A stretch of DNA of 64,000 nt. Origin: Cruorifilaria tuberocauda (lineage: Eukaryota; Nematoda; Chromadorea; Rhabditida; Onchocercidae). How positions within the stretch are numbered: the first letter of the stretch is position 1; every line of letters begins with the position of its first letter. A program made the translations under genes and the position numbers. Shown here one piece after another: positions 52,101-64,000 of this stretch. The notes beneath the pieces were generated by a model. The model did no database searches and was not told the DNA's origin. It worked only from the letters and a program-made list of their open reading frames with translations. The stretch is from assembly GCA_013365365.1 (NCBI GenBank), contig JABVXU010000213.1, positions 27,357 through 91,356 on the forward strand, in the 5' to 3' direction.

Positions 52101-55100
52101 TAACTAAATTTAAAATGTCATAAGTCATTGATTCGGGTTTTTTTTTTTGGTTATTAAAATACACTTTGCTTTACATTTCTTTCATATGTTTTTGTCAGAG
52201 AAAATTTATTCGATATTATTTATGCACTTGGCTTTTATGTCGTAGTGCCTTTTTTGCGTTAAAAACTTTTTTAATGTTCTAATTTTAATGTTGCTTGAGT
52301 ACATGTTCTTCGTCTCTTTTAAAGGTATTTTTACTTGCTTATGCTTCTTAAATTTTTAAGACAAAGTGAACGGGGAAGTCGATGCGATCCTGAAGATGAT
52401 AGTGATCAATTCAGCATCGATTCTGCCGCCAAAGGTCTGTTGTCAAAAATAACATTTGAGTATTACTGAATTTTATCTTCTCTTTCTATCTTCATTTTAT
52501 CTGATTGATGTGACATAATTTAGTTTTTTCCAGAACCCCTGAAATTCCGTCTTCCGCATTCATTTCTAAAATTTGGTGTCGGTGGAAAAGTAATTATGCT
52601 AAATGTTCGTAATTCCGAAAATGTTTTGGAAATACGTGATCTGAAAAATTTGTTTAATAATCATAGACTGCTACGTATTTCGAATGCCATTGAATCATTC
52701 CGAGGTATGTTTGTTATATATTGCCAAAGAGATTTTTCAGTTTTCAATTCTCTCAAATTTCTAACCTAGATTGCACATTTTATACTTTTAAAAAGTTCAT
52801 ATTAAACCTCTCACGTGTTATCATTTGTGAAGAATTGTCAATAAGTGGTACTAAACTTTAATCAGCGCTTCACTGCGCAATCTAAAAATCAGTAATGAGA
52901 GAAACATATTTGCTGTTTTCTTATGTTTAAATCTCTTATGAAATTTATGGTTTTTTAGGTCCTCTTATTGTCGGATTCACTCCAGCTCATTCCGTACTCC
53001 TTTATGTGCAACGTCAAATTGAGTTTATTGTAAAATCGGAAGCTTACCTTTTAAATCCATCAAATAGCTTAGAAAGTGACTGTCTTTTAATATGGCAACT
53101 TTTGGAAATGCTTGTGCAGCAGCAAGGGGTGTGTTTTTGGCCTTAAATTAATATGTTATTTTCCTAGTGTTCGTCTTTTTTTCTTGTTTAAATAGCGAAA
53201 AGAACATTTCATTAATTTTGACGATGATTTAGCGAGTAACCGGTCCGGATTTTTCGCGGTTATTGATGACCACTTGTGTTGTGCCGGAGCAGCGACAATA
53301 TGGCAAAGAAAAATTAGGCCTCTATACCCCTATAAGCTTCCATGAACGTTCTGTGGATTCTAAGGCATATGATCGTTTCACACAACTCCTTCTAGGCGGT
53401 CATATTAAAGTAAGTCTAACGTATCACCCTATGAATTAAGTTTTTAATTAGAATTAAGTTTCGCAAACCGAGAGATTTGGTTTTCGGATAATAGTCGAGT
53501 TTTTTAATTGTACAAACATTTGCCGTTTCAGTAATATCCACATCTCCTCTGGTATTTAGGTATTCGTGTCTAGCTTATGTTAGATCTGTAGATTCTCTTA
53601 AGAATCCTTATCATTCTTATTGTGAATAATTCTGAATATTGATATAAATAACTACTAACATAATATTATCAGTTTGATACTTTAAGTTTCAATAAAATTT
53701 CATTTTATCCCTATAGGAAGCTCTTGAAAGTGCAATAAAAGACGAGCTTTATTCGGATGCAATGATTTTGGCACGTCGTATGTGTGCTAACGAACCGCAA
53801 GAACTTGAAAAAATCGAAACAACCTTTTTGTCACATCGATCAGAATTAAATCCTGTGATGACTCTTCTCTCAGTTGCAAATGGACAACCAGCTCCGGTTT
53901 TGGTGAATTCCTTCTGTCTTGTTGTAGTCATTTATTTGTTTAATGTTTTGAGCGCTATTGACTTCAAACTACTAAATGATTTCTTTACCATGTATGTCAT
54001 AAATTAAAAATGAATGTGTAGATTGACGATCATCATTCTGGATATTTGAATAAATCATCTCTCGTGGAATATGAAAAAAAAATTTTTTTCTAGACAAGTC
54101 CACCGATGGATGAAGCAAATAGCTGGCGTTCACATGCAGCTATAGTACTGGCCAATTTAAATACTCCAGCAGCTCTTGGAATGGTATACCAGCTTGGTTG
54201 CGTACTTTCTCATCGTGGATTGCATTCTGCGGCTGATTTTTGTTTTCTAGCAGTCAGCCTTTTGATACCTAGCTATAATCCATTCGAACCGGTGTCTAAA
54301 AGGTCCTTTCTTAATCACTATTATTTTTGAAATATTTCTCTAGGTGGTTTTTATTAAACATTTCACAATATTAAAGAAAATTTTTAGCGAAAATATGAAT
54401 GCAGATGTTCGTCGACATATAACGCTTATTCATGCGACTTTGCCCGAAGAAATGAATCTCGGACTTTCAAACGGGTAATTAAAGTTCCGTTTTTAACTTC
54501 CTGAACAGGATACTTGCGCATAGTTCTTCCAAAAATATGGCATCTTGTTATCTTTTATATTTTCACGTGCTAATTTTTACTTGAAATATTTCTTATAAGG
54601 TTCCATATGAACTATCATTATTTTTTCATGTTGCATAAAGTTTTAGCTTCTCGATAACAGATTTACATGCCACGGAAATTTTTCAATACTCCATAAAATT
54701 GGCCAATAGTGGCACTCGGGTGAATTTCAACGCATCAGTTACATATCAGTTGCATCGTTTGGATTATGCAGAAATGGTTTCGGAATTTGGGAATTCTCCA
54801 GGCGATGCTTTCCGATATTGCCTTGAAATTGCGAAAGAAATTTGGGACAGATATCGTGAAATCGAAATCGAACAGCTTGAACGACTTTACGAACTTGCTG
54901 AACGGTGTGCATTATGCATTTTTCTTTCGCACTTTTTGTAAACTTCTAAATCATTCTTTTCATATATATATTAATTTATATATGTTTCTATGATACTATG
55001 ATATTGCTGTCGAGTTCACAGAAAGATAGATGCAATATCTTTAAAATACATAAAGGAGAAGGAAACAAATGGTGTAACTTACTCTTGCGCCGAAGTGTTA

Positions 55101-58084
55101 GAAATCACTAAGTGATTGATATGGAGCGCTACCGGTTTTAATAGTAAACTAGGAAATGAATCACAAATATATTTAGTTGTCATGTTTGTTCTTTTATCTT
55201 TCTGTGAACTTGGCAGTAATAAGCACTTTTTAGTTTGAGATTTGTGGCATGCGCAGATGCAAATAGTACGGCTTGGCTTCCAGTTTTGCGATCTTTCATA
55301 GATAAGCGACAACAAGCAGTTGAAGAAAGTGAGGTAATACAAGGTGACATTACAACAGTTATTGATCGTGATACCGAAGTTGATAGCCTAATCATGGTAC
55401 CAAAATTATCGTTACAGGTAATTTTCTTTCTCCTGCAGTTTTTTCATAGGCTTGCTTTATGATTAGTAAATATCCTTCTTGAGTAATGGTTCTTCAAAAA
55501 GCTGTAGTTTTAATGATTAGTGGCTTCTTGTATACTTATTGGAAATATCAAGATCATTCGTTTCAGACCAAAACGACTAGAAATTTCACTGAAAACAGCG
55601 ATAACCAAGAGAGCGATCTCACTAAGTAAGTTCTTTATTCTACTTTTATCCATTTAAATTTAAGAAAAACTTTCTAAATCTCATAAATTTTACCCAGAAG
55701 AAATATTTTATATCAAAAGACGTTATTTGATTATCATTGCAGCACGACGGCATCACATTCTGAAACGATTGAAAGACATACTGGACAGGAAGTAGTCACC
55801 ACTTTAACAATCCCTGTCGAGCAGAATGAAGCAGGAAACCGAAAGACTGAAAATAGTGGTTAAATTTTATTAGAAGAAACGAATTTTGACAATTATTCGT
55901 TGTTCTTCAGCGATTTATTTTATGCCTGTTTATATTTAAAAGTGTGATTAATTTTAAACTCTCTAACATTTTTACACTAGAGTAAAATTTACCAGTATTC
56001 GTATTTCCTTAATTAGCCATTAGCCGAAGCTACTCTTCCTCATTTATTCTTTTCTCCAGAAGGAAAAATATTGAAATGAATTTGCCTATAAATCTAGCAC
56101 ATTAGTTCTTGGACTGTCAGACAATTCATGATGCTTATATTCCAGAATACCTCATGCAGCCAGGACAACTGCGAGAGAGAGTTAGAACATGTGGCGACAC
56201 AAATGCATCGGTAAATTCTCAGATCCAATTTTTGATTTTTTCTGTTTTGAGTTATTGCTTTTTCTATAATCTTTATAGGTGATTATTCCTTAGTAATAAA
56301 ATTAAAAGAGTGAAAAGCAACTAGTGCCAAGATTTTAGTTCTGAATTAAGTTGTCAATATCATTGTAAGAACTTATTTATCTTTATGTCATATCAGATAG
56401 AGGACCCTATGATTTTCAGAACTCATCACTTCCTCCTGTTATGCCAGCTAGCACTAAAGGTTTCATGGAAAGTAGCAATGAAACTCGTGTAACAGCTGTT
56501 TCACCGTCATTGTTACATGCTAAGGAACAAATTTCCCATGAAACAATGCAAAATTATTATGTTGATGATACCTTTGAGTGGAAAATGTTGAAAATGGAAC
56601 AGCAAACTGATTCGAAAGGCGGAGAAAGCGAAGTAGCAACGGGATGTATGACAGACGGTGATAGCACGTCTACAAATAATCATGAAAATACTCCTCATCG
56701 AAATACTGATTATTTGGTAAATTTTGTCTTATCCATCTTCTTTTTTAATTTCATATTATATATAAATCTTATTTCTTTAGGAAGGAAAAGCTCTAAATGG
56801 AATGGCATCAATCGTAACAACAGAAAATCAGATTCAAGGAATGCAATCTGACCATATGCCATCAGTGGCTCTAAATTCAAGCGTAAATCAATATTCAAAT
56901 TTTATAACAGGTATTTTGATGATGAATACTTCATCTATGTGCTCCTCAATATCTGAATTATCACTTTTATATTTTTTACTTTCCTTTTTTGTAGAACATT
57001 CCTCTCAACTACAATCAAATGTGGTTAAAAAGGATGAAAAGGTCAGTTAATGGATTTTTTATTTAGCAATTGCAGCTCTATTTTTTCTAGTTTTAATATC
57101 TAAAACGATGTGACGATGAACGATGTGATTTTTAGACACATGATGAGGAGAAAATTGCAAATGATCATCGTCAGAATCCGGGACTGTTTTCGAAACTAAA
57201 AGCAACGATTGCAAAAGCAATCCCATCGAGTAATGAAATGATTCTTCCCGACGACAAACACCCATCGGTATTGTATAATAACGTTTCATTACTTACTGTG
57301 AATTATAGTCAAGTACTCAACAATTTTGTGTTATTGGTTTCTAGATTGTAGAATTTTCCAAATTACAGATTGTATGGGACCCGAAACTTAACAGGTATGT
57401 TGGTGAAGGAATTGAAGAAGAAGCTGACCCGGAGCCACCGCCATCGGTTACATTAAGTTCGGCAAAGGTAAATGGGCCGATACATAACAATGTTGGTGGA
57501 TTAGTTGCTGCTCGACTAAATGGTGGTAAATTTTTCTTTAATTTCAATTGAACATAATTTTAACTATTAGTATTAGCATTGTTTTATTGTAAAATCGTTC
57601 AAATAATTCGAATTACTTTTTTGAACATTTCCTTGTCCTGGATAAATTTTGCGCAATTCTTTAGCAAATATTTTCAATCGTTCAATAACTGCCGAATATA
57701 CAACAGAAACATTCAGTTCGTTTCTGTGTGCCTAACCATGTCCGTACAAATTTTTAGGGTCAAGGTATTTCAACCCACTCATCGAAACATCATCTTCAAA
57801 ACTATCAGCTCATGTTGCTTCGCTTTTACCACCAGTGCCTGATGCTGCCAGTTTTGGCTTCATACCCTCCATGCCTGGTAAGTTTCTATGAGATATTTTG
57901 ATAAGTATATTTCAACATTGAATTGATATTACTTTTCTGGTAGCATGTTATAAAATATTCGAAGGCTTTTACTTTTTCATGAGTTATTGAATTCCATGTT
58001 CCAGATGATAGCGAAGCACCCTCAGAAAGTCCGTTCAGTGTCTGTGCTGCGCCGTTACCAAAAGAGGCTGAAATTGCTGAATAA
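46148..58084 (+). CDS. sec-16: Sec16, COPII vesicle coat assembly scaffold
   Basis: Organises ER exit sites and binds Sec23/Sec13 for COPII budding. My model has 37 exons and 1712 residues. Main exons: 46148-46306, 46621-46773, 46957-47001, 47174-47320, 47602-47688, 47789-47960, 48175-48413, 48513-48632, 48895-49037, 49174-49284, 49598-49707, 49798-49897, 49992-50153, 50308-50433, 50841-50970, 51159-51248, 51404-51607, 51682-51797, 52361-52434, 52534-52704, 52959-53128, 53233-53409, 53717-53902, 54094-54302, 54388-54474, 54641-54904, 55234-55417, 55567-55625, 55743-55858, 56146-56210, 56420-56716, 56781-56910, 56995-57041, 57136-57267, 57369-57525, 57758-57877, 58005-58084. The N-terminus is Q/S/T-rich and disordered. 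The central conserved and Sec23-binding helical domain covers about residues 830-1310 (KFGVGGKVIMLNVRN, GHIKEALESAIKDELYSDAM, HRGLHSAADFCFLAVSLL). The conserved C-terminal motif (ILPDDKHPSIVWDPKLNRYV) crosses the junction of exons 34 and 35. The start is the first ATG after an in-frame stop. The junction of exons 4 and 5 is uncertain. Confidence 0.92.
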
Positions 58085-59639
58085 ATGTCATATAATCGTA
58101 AGCATGAATGCTGTTAGCACTAATTCTTACTGGAAGATTTTTATTTGGGTTTGAGTCTTGTTAATATTCATAATGTGTTTTTTGGCGCATTCTAACTGAT
58201 TTGTGGTGGTAATTTCTCATTATTGTAGTCTCGACAGATGGAAAATAAAACTTTATTTATGAAAAATTGTTTGGGATTGTTTTGTTTTATTTTTGGAAAT
58301 ATAGGTAGCATTTTAAAACTACTCAAATTAATATTTATCCATCCTCGTTTTTCTTCATAATTGCCGAACTGTGAGGAAATGCCTTGTATTTTCATCGTTT
58401 GCACTTCTTCCATTTCCCTCTTTGCTTAATATGTTTTATTGTTTCTTCTTATATTTGGATGTCTGTCAACCTTATCAGATAAGGTGTAACGTTTAACTTT
58501 TTGACTATCTGAATTATTTGTGGGAACTTTGGCTCTCCAAGTTTCATTTCTTTCTTTGATATACTTCAGTAAATATAACTTTTGTACAAAACTATGAGTC
58601 TTGAGAATCTTTTTTACATTAAACAGCAATTTAGTTCACTCTTCCAGTTTTCCTTATTAATATAAGTTATGAGTTTAAATAAGAAATAAGCATGTGAGGG
58701 GTCTAATACAAATTTACGAATATCATATTTCTTGACAAACTGGGCTAAATATTTGTCCAAATTAATTCTACATCTTTTTTTCTTTATTTACATATTTGCA
58801 ATTCTTTTTATTTTGTGTTATAGGAAAAGAACGGACAAATTTGTTAAAACATTTGTTGAAACCTCATTTTCAGAAAGACCGCGTCTAAAAATGAGATTTC
58901 ATCAATTCTTATTCATCATTGTACATTTATTTATATGTGAAAATCTTTTTTTGCAGCTTGCTTATGTGATATTTCTTTTCTTTCTTGGAAATGTTTACTC
59001 GCAGTATTAGAGTTTTTAAGATACTTTCACGGTTTGCTTATTATTTGTTTCATATCGATATAAATTATCGAGAGCTCTTGTTGAGTTTTTCTATTCAGCA
59101 ATACAATTTGTACTTTTTTCGGTGGCATTTGTGATTGACTTCGAAGTATCTTCCCCACAGATTACTTCGTTTTTGTCATATTTAATTGAATTTTCATTTT
59201 ACCATTATTATACAATACATTTTATATTGATTTATATTTTGTTTGGTTCTGGGATGTGGTTTTGTCCATTTGATTTGGTTCTTTATCTTCTTGGATAATT
59301 TTATCCAGTTGTTAAAAAAAGTAAATTTTTTTAAGTCTAAATATTTTTTTGCTATTGTTCCAAGTCACTGTTTACTTATATAATTACTACTGTTTATATA
59401 AATTACTACTATAATTCACTACTAAATATAATTTACTTATATAATTTTTTATTATATTCAAGTGTCGAATTGAGTTCTATGTGATTTTTTAAGTTGCACT
59501 TATGTAATACTAATCTTGCAATACGAGTTGGAATTCCAAATTTTTTTATATCTTTCAGATTGAAGAACTGTCCGACGAGCAGGAGTGGCAAGAATTTTAT
59601 TCCATATTTTCCAAATCAGGAATATTTTTCAGATCACGA
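58085..59639. other. Intergenic region between sec-16 and SECp43
   Basis: Holds the sec-16 3' UTR and then T-rich sequence without a supported gene. Near 59380-59450 short ATAATTACTA / TTACTTATATAA units recur. A ttttcag acceptor (AG at 59631-59632) lies seven bases before the SECp43 start codon. Confidence 0.5.
58244..58249 (+). terminator. Putative poly(A) signal of sec-16
   Basis: AATAAA 159 bases after the sec-16 stop codon. Confidence 0.5.
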
Positions 59640-62444
59640 ATGGCATATCAGGCATTTCGACCGAATGATGATACAGATCGCACTTTGTGGATGGGTGATT
59701 TAAGTCCGGATTGGGATCAAACGTTCATAGCGGAGTCATTCGCTCGAATGGGTGAAGAAATAACCAATGTGAAGATTGTTTTCGATAAGCATAGCGGAAA
59801 GGTTGCGTTTATTAGTGTCATAAACAATAACATTATCAAAATCCATGGATCTCTTCGTGTTTCGAAATCAACAAATAATTTTGAAGAAAATATTGTTCTT
59901 TGGTGGTTCTAAAATTTTAAATCTATAGTGGTAAAATTTTATAGATTCACAAAAATGTTTAATTCAAGTGAAGAATTAGTTTCTCTGTTTTTTTAAGGAA
60001 TTTTTGTGCATCACTGCTTTACCCCTGTAGAGATACAATAGGGTATATCTAAATATTTCATATTAACTGCATTGTATCACTTCTACTTTATTCGATCTCC
60101 CCTACACTGCTATAAATGCATTATGGTTTTCGAATTTTCCGCACTAGCCAGCTTCAATACTTCTTTATTACTATAAATATTTATATATTAAATGGGGTTT
60201 GTTTTTTTTTGATTATTATTCAACTGTAACAATGACATGATATACCAAACAGTCATGCATCTGGTAATTAGAGCAATCTCTTACCGATCGGTAAAGCCGT
60301 TATCCTATTTAATAGAGAATGTCGAGTGATGAATTTTCATTTATCGAATGTGTAATGATTTCAGCAAGCCGGTTATTGTTTCATTGAATTTGCTGATCGC
60401 GACTCGGCTCGCCGTGCAATGTTGCATATTAATGGAAAAATTATTCCCAAATCAAAACCATGTGCGGCATTTAATCTTTCCTTTGCTAATTCTCCAAATG
60501 CACCGTTAGTTTATCTGATATATTTTTGCCTTTGATATTTGATGTATGTAAAATTGATGGTCGAAACTGGTTGTGATAGACGAAAATTCCGATAAAATAT
60601 TACCAGCAACTAGTGATTTTTTGATGTCCGAAATAAGCAGTTGGTTTTGATTATTGGCTTCAATTGCTAAATGTCAAGTATCTTGAAGGCTTTTCTGGGT
60701 TACACTGCTATTTTTATCAATGCCTGTGTATTTCATATTATGAAATGCTTCCAAGTTTTTTGGAAAGCTAAAATGAAAATATTGTGCAATTTTCAGATAT
60801 ACGGAGTATAATCTGTTTGTTAACAATGTTCCGCAAGATATGGATGATGCTGCGCTTTTTTTGGTGAATTATCCATTGATCTCACTACATACTATCTTGC
60901 GTCATTTTAACATTACGGGGCTTTCGAACTCTCCTCAAGTTAAACTGAAAATTTTGTTCTTTCTTAAGAATTACAGCGATCTATTTTATTTTGACATTAT
61001 TCAAGTTGTAGATTTTTGGTGAACGCTATGAATCATGTCGTGGGGCGAAAGTGTACCGAAATGCAGATGGAACCTCGAAAGGTTTAGGCTTCGTTCGATT
61101 TTCCGATCAAACTGATCAGCAGAGAGCATTAGTAATAACTATTTAAATTTATTCAATTTTTAAAAAACGTTCGGATTTTATAGAAAACAAATCATGCAAT
61201 ATGACATTATATATCTAATCTGATAAAATGAGGGATTTTCAGTTACATATTAAATATTTTTAGCTAGAAATGAATAAGTATCGTGTGGATGGTAAGCAGT
61301 TAATTCTGAAATTAGCACAGCCGAAATATCGAGCACCAAGACAGCCTCGTCAGCTTCAGCAGCAGCAACAACAAATTCAGCATAATAATATTGCCGGATA
61401 TGATACCACCACTAATTACTTACAAAATCAGGTTTTTGCGTTTTTTTTTGATCTGTTAAACTTCAGTAAAGGACTATGACTCAAATGTTATATTATAATA
61501 TGGTTTTATATCTCATAATGAAAGTGGTACATTGTAATTATTACGTTTGGTGGAATTATATCATTTCAGGATAATGGAGTGACGTCCGTAACATCTCCGG
61601 CATCACTAACATATTATCCGTACAATACAGCACCTATGACAAGTACTCATTCGGTTAATAGTTATCATGCACCATATACTTTTCCACCACTGCATCCTCG
61701 AACAACGCCTCAACAAACTGTTTGTGAGGTAATATTTTTTAAATCTGTTTCTATTATAGGTTTTTCGAGAGCTTATTTTCTGCCTTTTCATGAAAATTTC
61801 ACATATGCATACGAAAGTCATTAAATATGTTTTTCAATATTTTTTTAATGTTCCATGTTCAACCAAGTTCAGATGCAACAAGAGTTTAATTATCAGATAT
61901 TAATTCGATTAAATTGTCTGTGCTGAAATTGTGAATATCCTATAACTTTCTGCATTATCTTTGTTTTGTAATTACAGGGATGTCTCTACTGTAAATCAGT
62001 TTCTTTCTACTTACTCTGCTAAAGTTTTCTCTCTACTTTTTCTTTAATCACATAAATTAGCTCTCCGTATTATCTCTATATTTAGCTCTCTGTATTTTTT
62101 CCTTTTAAAATTCTTGGTTACTGAATATATGAATATTGTGTAAAGAGTCCATATAGTATGTAAAATGATTTATTGCTGCAAATCACTTGTTTAATTTAAT
62201 ATAAGCTAAATTATGACTTCAAAATCTTTTTTAGCAGTATTACTCATGCGTAGTTGGTGGAGCAATTGTATCGTATGAAATATGTGGTATTGAACCAGTG
62301 GAAGATGAATCGGCTGAACAGAGCAATGAATACATATTACAAAATGGCGAAGAATTTTATGAAGCACTTGAACAAAGTAGATGGAGTAAAGTCGTATTTG
62401 ATGCTAATATGTGTGAGAATGACCTCTTAAAAGTACTAGGGTGA
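59640..62444 (+). CDS. TRNAU1AP: SECp43-like two-RRM protein (tRNA-Sec associated protein 1)
   Basis: RNA-binding protein linked in animals to selenocysteine tRNA methylation and UGA decoding. Seven phase-consistent exons give 341 residues: 59640-59801, 60365-60504, 60797-60863, 61012-61131, 61264-61431, 61570-61728, 62235-62444. RRM1 covers about residues 15-100 with RNP2 LWMGDL and RNP1 AGYCFIEF. RRM2 covers about 105-190 with LFVNNV and KGLGFVRF. A Q-rich linker (QLQQQQQQIQ) and a Y/P/T-rich segment follow. The C-terminal SECp43 motif (EEFYEALEQSRW) distinguishes it from TIA/PUF60-like RRM proteins. The last exon has a tandem acceptor (tagcag), so one Gln is optional. The ATG follows an AG acceptor by seven bases, a likely spliced-leader site. 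Confidence 0.87.
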
Positions 62445-62918
62445 TCATCATTTTCATATTTCCAATCATGCTGAGAAATATATAAGAGTGATTTTTCATT
62501 TTCTGTCCTACTTTTAAGTTTTGTTTGTTTTTCTTATTTTCTGCGATTAATTTTTGGTGTTGTTAGTTTTGTGTGATTATTCTTCGGTGCTTAGTAATCT
62601 TAATCATGAAAACACATGCTGTGTTCCGGATAAATAATCGAAAAATAATTTAAATCGAGTGAATAATATTGATGATCGTGCCATGAACATCTTAAACATT
62701 GAATATTGGAACGCTCTATCGTTGCTTTTCGTATTTTTATCTTTCATTTAAATTTATTAACTTTTGCTCACCTACATGAAAAGCGCATATTGCGTAACAG
62801 TTTAGTGATTATTTTACTACTTTTCGTAAATAAATATGTATCATAATGAAAATTTAGCCCTATTATTGCGCGATTAGTTGAACAATTGTCATGAAAAGAA
62901 ACGAAAGATCGATTAAGC
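62445..62918. other. Short convergent intergenic region
   Basis: 474 bp between the SECp43 stop and the stop of the minus-strand thioesterase gene. It is T-rich and must hold both 3' ends. AATAAA at 62829-62834 could serve SECp43, though it is 385 bases from its stop. Confidence 0.45.
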
Positions 62919-63611
62919 CTATTTAACTGTAATTCCGTTTTTAGCAAAAATGTGAGTGAAAATACGGCCCAGAAAGGTTGTGTTATCTTGCCGTAACATA
63001 GAACCATGATCGCTATCTACCAGAAATATGTCCACATTCTTCGCAGAAATCTTTTGCCAACCATTCGAAATCAACAGTCGCACTTGCTCTTCAGAGTTTA
63101 ATCCTCTGAAAAAATGGAAAATTCTTTAAAATATGTATAGAAAACATAAGAGGAAGAAAACACATTTCTTTTTAACAAATCTGTTAGAGCTGAGAAATGT
63201 TAAATACATTTTTTTATTCAGATAATTTATCTAGTTATGGAATTCACAGTGATAAGAAATTATTCAGTCCTTTTTTATAAACAATTTTAATTTTCTTCAT
63301 GATTAATACACCTATCGATTGAGAGAAATTGATGTTTTATTGCTAACGGGAATTCCTATCGTTTTCCTCTCAAATTTTGAGACACAAACTTTGTTACACT
63401 TCAAATTTACTATCATCGCTCATATACCGATTAACTGAATAAAATTTACTTGCCTCAGGTTCATTCTGAGAGGGGAATTTCCATGATTCTTTGCTTTTAA
63501 GAGGTAAATTTTGACGGAATTGATTAAAAATTGATGGTTTTGCAAGATTTCAATTAATTTCACTGATTTCTTGATCCATTCTTCTTGATCTGGTAAACTT
63601 TCTAATCTTTC
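62919..63611 (-). CDS. Thioesterase-domain C-terminus (partial, continues off the right edge)
   Basis: Two exons on the minus strand, 63436-63611 and 62919-63105, join in phase to give 120 residues ending at TAG. The first reads ERLESLPDQEEWIKK and later SVKIYLLKAKNHG. The second reads NGWQKI, NVDIFLVDSDHGSML and FLGRIFTHIF. This matches the end of an alpha/beta-hydrolase thioesterase domain of the type that closes fatty-acid or polyketide synthases: a strand before 'LLKAK', then 'V..V..DH..ML' with the catalytic His of the Ser-Asp-His triad. The nucleophile elbow (GxSxG) must lie to the right, outside the window or in exons I cannot identify. The first donor (ATTCA then gttaat) was chosen for phase; a stronger-looking donor at CAA then gtaaat (63450) would put the last exon out of frame. 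It could instead be a stand-alone thioesterase. Confidence 0.55.
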
Positions 63612-64000
63612 CTAAAAAAGCCAAAAAAGATGTTATATCTCCCTTTGTCGCTGGAAAAGCGAGGAAATGAAGGATGACGAAATCCTTTGTTCTTCAAATT
63701 AGCATTGTTAGCTCCATGTCTATAAACTGTGTCGATGAAATCCTTTGTTCGGGATTTGTTATTGTAAGCTCAATGTATGTTTGTGGTTTTACAAGCTTTT
63801 TAAAGGAAATCCTTTGTTTTTAATTAACGTTATGAGGTCAAATTATACGACTTTAACGGTCATCTTCAAACTTCAAGGATCCTCCCTCCTCCAGGATAAA
63901 AGTCCCAACCTCGTGACATTGCTAAAAATTTGTCTTAAGGCGTGCGGTTGATAAACACAGGGTAAAATCAATTCCCTTCTCTGACTGATATCGTTATCGT
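63612..64000. other. Presumed intron of the thioesterase gene
   Basis: No further exon was recognised on either strand. The stretch is occupied largely by three diverged repeat units that begin with GAAATCCTTTGTT. Confidence 0.4.
63679..63870. repeat. Three diverged tandem units (about 58-69 bp)
   Basis: GAAATCCTTTGTT recurs at 63679, 63737 and 63806. The sequence after each is related: TTAGCTCCATGTCTATAAACTGT after the first corresponds to GTAAGCTCAATGTATGTTTGT after the second; the third is more diverged. It is a small degenerate minisatellite. Confidence 0.6.

Noticed and set aside
59494..59703. Plus-strand open frame overlapping the SECp43 start in another frame
   Set aside because: It overlaps the conserved RRM1 coding sequence out of frame and lacks similarity to anything known.
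1..64000. tRNA, rRNA, snRNA, CRISPR or intact transposon
   Set aside because: Both strands were read for B-box-like motifs, rRNA-like conserved blocks, terminal inverted repeats and spaced repeats; none was convincing.

Overview
The window looks like nuclear DNA of a parasitic, probably filarial/spirurid, nematode. It is very AT-rich. Its genes are broken into many short exons with GT..AG introns whose acceptors are typically TTTCAG, TTTTAG or TTTAAG. It holds a cuticle collagen, an UNC-10/RIM gene close to the Caenorhabditis protein, and a secreted SXP/RAL-2-like protein, a family typical of parasitic nematodes. Family assignments come from my reading of the translations, not from a database search. 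Splice junctions were chosen so that reading phase is kept across every intron.

Layout, left to right. (1) 36-1438: the last four exons of a sulfite oxidase gene that starts outside the window. (2) 1.4-11 kb: an AT-rich desert with a few exon-like islands, hairpins and simple repeats. (3) 10974-12205: a two-exon cuticle collagen. (4) 12.9-13.3 kb: a nuclear mitochondrial insertion (NUMT) made of a cytochrome b piece and a cox2 piece joined in opposite orientations. (5) 14009-14658: a secreted SXP/RAL-2-like protein. (6) 14.7-22.4 kb: non-coding, with one sharply GC-richer island at about 16.25-16.68 kb. (7) 22455-41573: the complete unc-10/RIM gene, modelled as 30 exons. (8) 43237-44876, minus strand: a C1D/Rrp47-type nuclear exosome cofactor. 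(9) 46148-58084: a Sec16 gene, modelled as 37 exons. (10) 59640-62444: a SECp43 (TRNAU1AP) two-RRM protein. (11) 62919-63611, minus strand: the C-terminal end of a thioesterase-domain protein that continues off the right edge.

The genes do not form an operon or a shared pathway. Their roles are sulfite detoxification, cuticle structure, a secreted parasite protein, synaptic vesicle priming (RIM), rRNA/snoRNA processing (C1D), COPII vesicle assembly (Sec16), selenocysteine-tRNA biology (SECp43) and an acyl-thioesterase. unc-10 and C1D are convergent, C1D and sec-16 are divergent with a 1.3 kb shared upstream region, and SECp43 and the thioesterase gene are convergent 474 bp apart. Several start codons lie a few bases after an AG acceptor, as expected for spliced-leader trans-splicing. 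No tRNA, rRNA, CRISPR or intact transposon was seen.

The most notable non-genic item is the composite cob/cox2 NUMT. Next are the unexplained GC-rich island near 16.3 kb, exon-like blocks without a gene at 2.5-3.5 kb and 42.7-43.1 kb, and a perfect 14-bp hairpin 25 bases before an unc-10 C2A exon.
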